Below are positions 63,169 to 64,000 of a stretch of 64,000 nt of DNA, in pieces. Position numbers and translations under genes: made by a program. How positions within the stretch are numbered: the first letter of the stretch is position 1; every line of letters starts with the position of its first letter. Source of the stretch: Heyndrickxia sporothermodurans (GTDB lineage: Bacteria; Bacillota; Bacilli; Bacillales; Bacillaceae_C); the NCBI GenBank assembly GCA_016756695.1, contig CP066701.1:366001-430000 (forward strand). The letters run 5' to 3'. The notes beneath the pieces are model-generated. The model was not told the DNA's origin. It worked only from the letters and a program-made list of their open reading frames with translations, and did no database searches.

Positions 63169-64000
63169 TCATTTACCTAGAACCTCGTCCGGATCAACTA
63201 ATCCAGCAAAAGTCCAAGTTTTCCCCATGTCTTTAGTTGTAAATTTTACGAGGACATTTCCTCCTAAATAATCCCCGTTTGGTCCTTGATTAACGAGGAG
63301 TGTTCCTTTATTCCCGTTAAAAATCGGGGTTTCAGCTACGGTGAATATCCCTTTGTATTCTTTTGGAAACGGAACTTTTACTTCCTTCCACGTTTTTCCC
63401 CCATCAGCCGTACGATAGAGGCAAGGTCTTGGTGGCTCGTTTTCGAAGTTGATTGATCCGAATGATACGAAACCAAGTTCATCATTGATTAACCCTCCGT
63501 CCGTAACAAGTGATGTTACGCCAGCAACTGAACCAGCTTCTTTCCAAGAATGACCACCATCATTCGTTTTAAACAGATAATTCCCTTCACTGGCCATCGT
63601 GCGATATCCGGTGGCAATTAAATATCCATGTTGATCTGAAGTAAAACCTAACAAACGCATCCGAGCTCCCTGTATTTTATCTGTTATGTTTACTTCGTCC
63701 CAAGAGTTCCCTTGATCTTCTGATATCAAAAGTTGCAGACCCCCGCGCCCGCCTATCACAAAAGCAGTTCTTTTTGAATGAATAACATAACTTCCTTCGA
63801 TAAGTTCATTTTTTGGTCCATTATAATCGCCTTCGAATAACCGATCTACTTCAATTGGTACATCATTCCAATCCTTTCCGTTGTTATACGTAACTTTTAA
63901 TGTATCATCAACAATTTCATATCGACTATTTTCATCAGTTTTTATACCAGCTTCTTTTTTATAGCTATCCATATCTTGCACTGGAGGTAAACCAATTAGT
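63169..64000 (-). CDS. BNR/Asp-box beta-propeller protein (cut by window end)
   Basis: The frame is open to base 64000, so the N-terminus is missing; an in-frame GTG at 63981 lacks a ribosome-binding site and is not used. At least 277 residues are visible. Four Asp-box motifs (S/T-x-D-x-G-x-x-W) are seen: SEDQGNSWDEV, KTNDGGHSWKEAG, RTADGGKTWKEV and TKDMGKTWTFAG. This indicates a sialidase-like beta-propeller of the type found in secreted or lipid-anchored Bacillus proteins. No catalytic residues can be judged; function unknown. Confidence 0.8.
   Translation of the reverse strand, partial: LIGLPPVQDMDSYKKEAGIKTDENSRYEIVDDTLKVTYNNGKDWNDVPIEVDRLFEGDYNGPKNELIEGSYVIHSKRTAFVIGGRGGLQLLISEDQGNSWDEVNITDKIQGARMRLLGFTSDQHGYLIATGYRTMASEGNYLFKTNDGGHSWKEAGSVAGVTSLVTDGGLINDELGFVSFGSINFENEPPRPCLYRTADGGKTWKEVKVPFPKEYKGIFTVAETPIFNGNKGTLLVNQGPNGDYLGGNVLVKFTTKDMGKTWTFAGLVDPDEVLGK

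Overview
The window is chromosomal DNA from an AT-rich, endospore-forming Bacillaceae bacterium (Bacillus or a close split-off genus). Supporting evidence: strong GGAGG-type ribosome-binding sites with ATG, GTG and TTG starts; close matches to Bacillus-type proteins (HemY/CgoX, bifunctional AroA, LipM/LipA, DltX-A-B-C-D, YwbE, YerD, BcrC, the YfmO/YfmP pair); and genes resembling GerPA/GerPF, GerPC and a coat-type Hsp20. No rRNA, tRNA, CRISPR array or prophage was seen.

Layout. 0-2 kb: end of a teichoic-acid or surface-polymer locus (CDP-glycerol transferase-like fragment, SDR, IspD/TarI-like cytidylyltransferase). 2-6 kb: aldehyde dehydrogenase beside the remains of an acetolactate-synthase-like gene, then YerD and UspA. 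6-8 kb: MFS exporter with a divergent MerR regulator and a perfect 18-bp palindrome between them. 8-11 kb: feoA-feoB and a 50-residue Cys-rich partner behind a Fur box. 11-20 kb: frameshifted gdhA, hemY/cgoX, an NSS transporter, aroA behind two tandem T-box leaders, lipM-lipA. 20-25 kb: a two-gene RNA repair operon (Hen1 and Pnkp). 25-32 kb: regulators, a thioesterase, a small spore coat/germination cluster and a sporulation-type kinase. 32-36 kb: ywbE, a compact polyhydroxyalkanoate operon, a BcrC-like phosphatase. 36-39 kb: OpuF-type osmoprotectant transporter with permease and binding protein fused. 40-47 kb: serine hydrolase, MurG-like transferase, complete dltXABCD operon. 47-51 kb: alanine module (ald, adeR, amino acid permease with a perfect cre site). 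51-57 kb: SH3/glucosaminidase, CBS protein, DUF2269 protein, VWA lipoprotein. 57-62 kb: a DUF3231 gene split by an IS1182-like element that is itself split by an IS66 element. 62-64 kb: VOC protein and a BNR-repeat protein cut by the window end.

Four families of interspersed non-coding repeats are present. The most distinctive is a palindrome built on GGTGTCAGGCACC / GGTGCCTGACACC, with seven copies between 24.6 and 54 kb, each placed at gene 3' ends. The last 100-150 bp of most genes that run into these palindromes are unusually rich in C-ending codons and poor in T on the coding strand. I regard this symmetric composition anomaly as the most novel observation here. Other notable items are the nested insertion whose two target duplications can both be read, the tandem Phe-type T-boxes, and the Pnkp/Hen1 operon.
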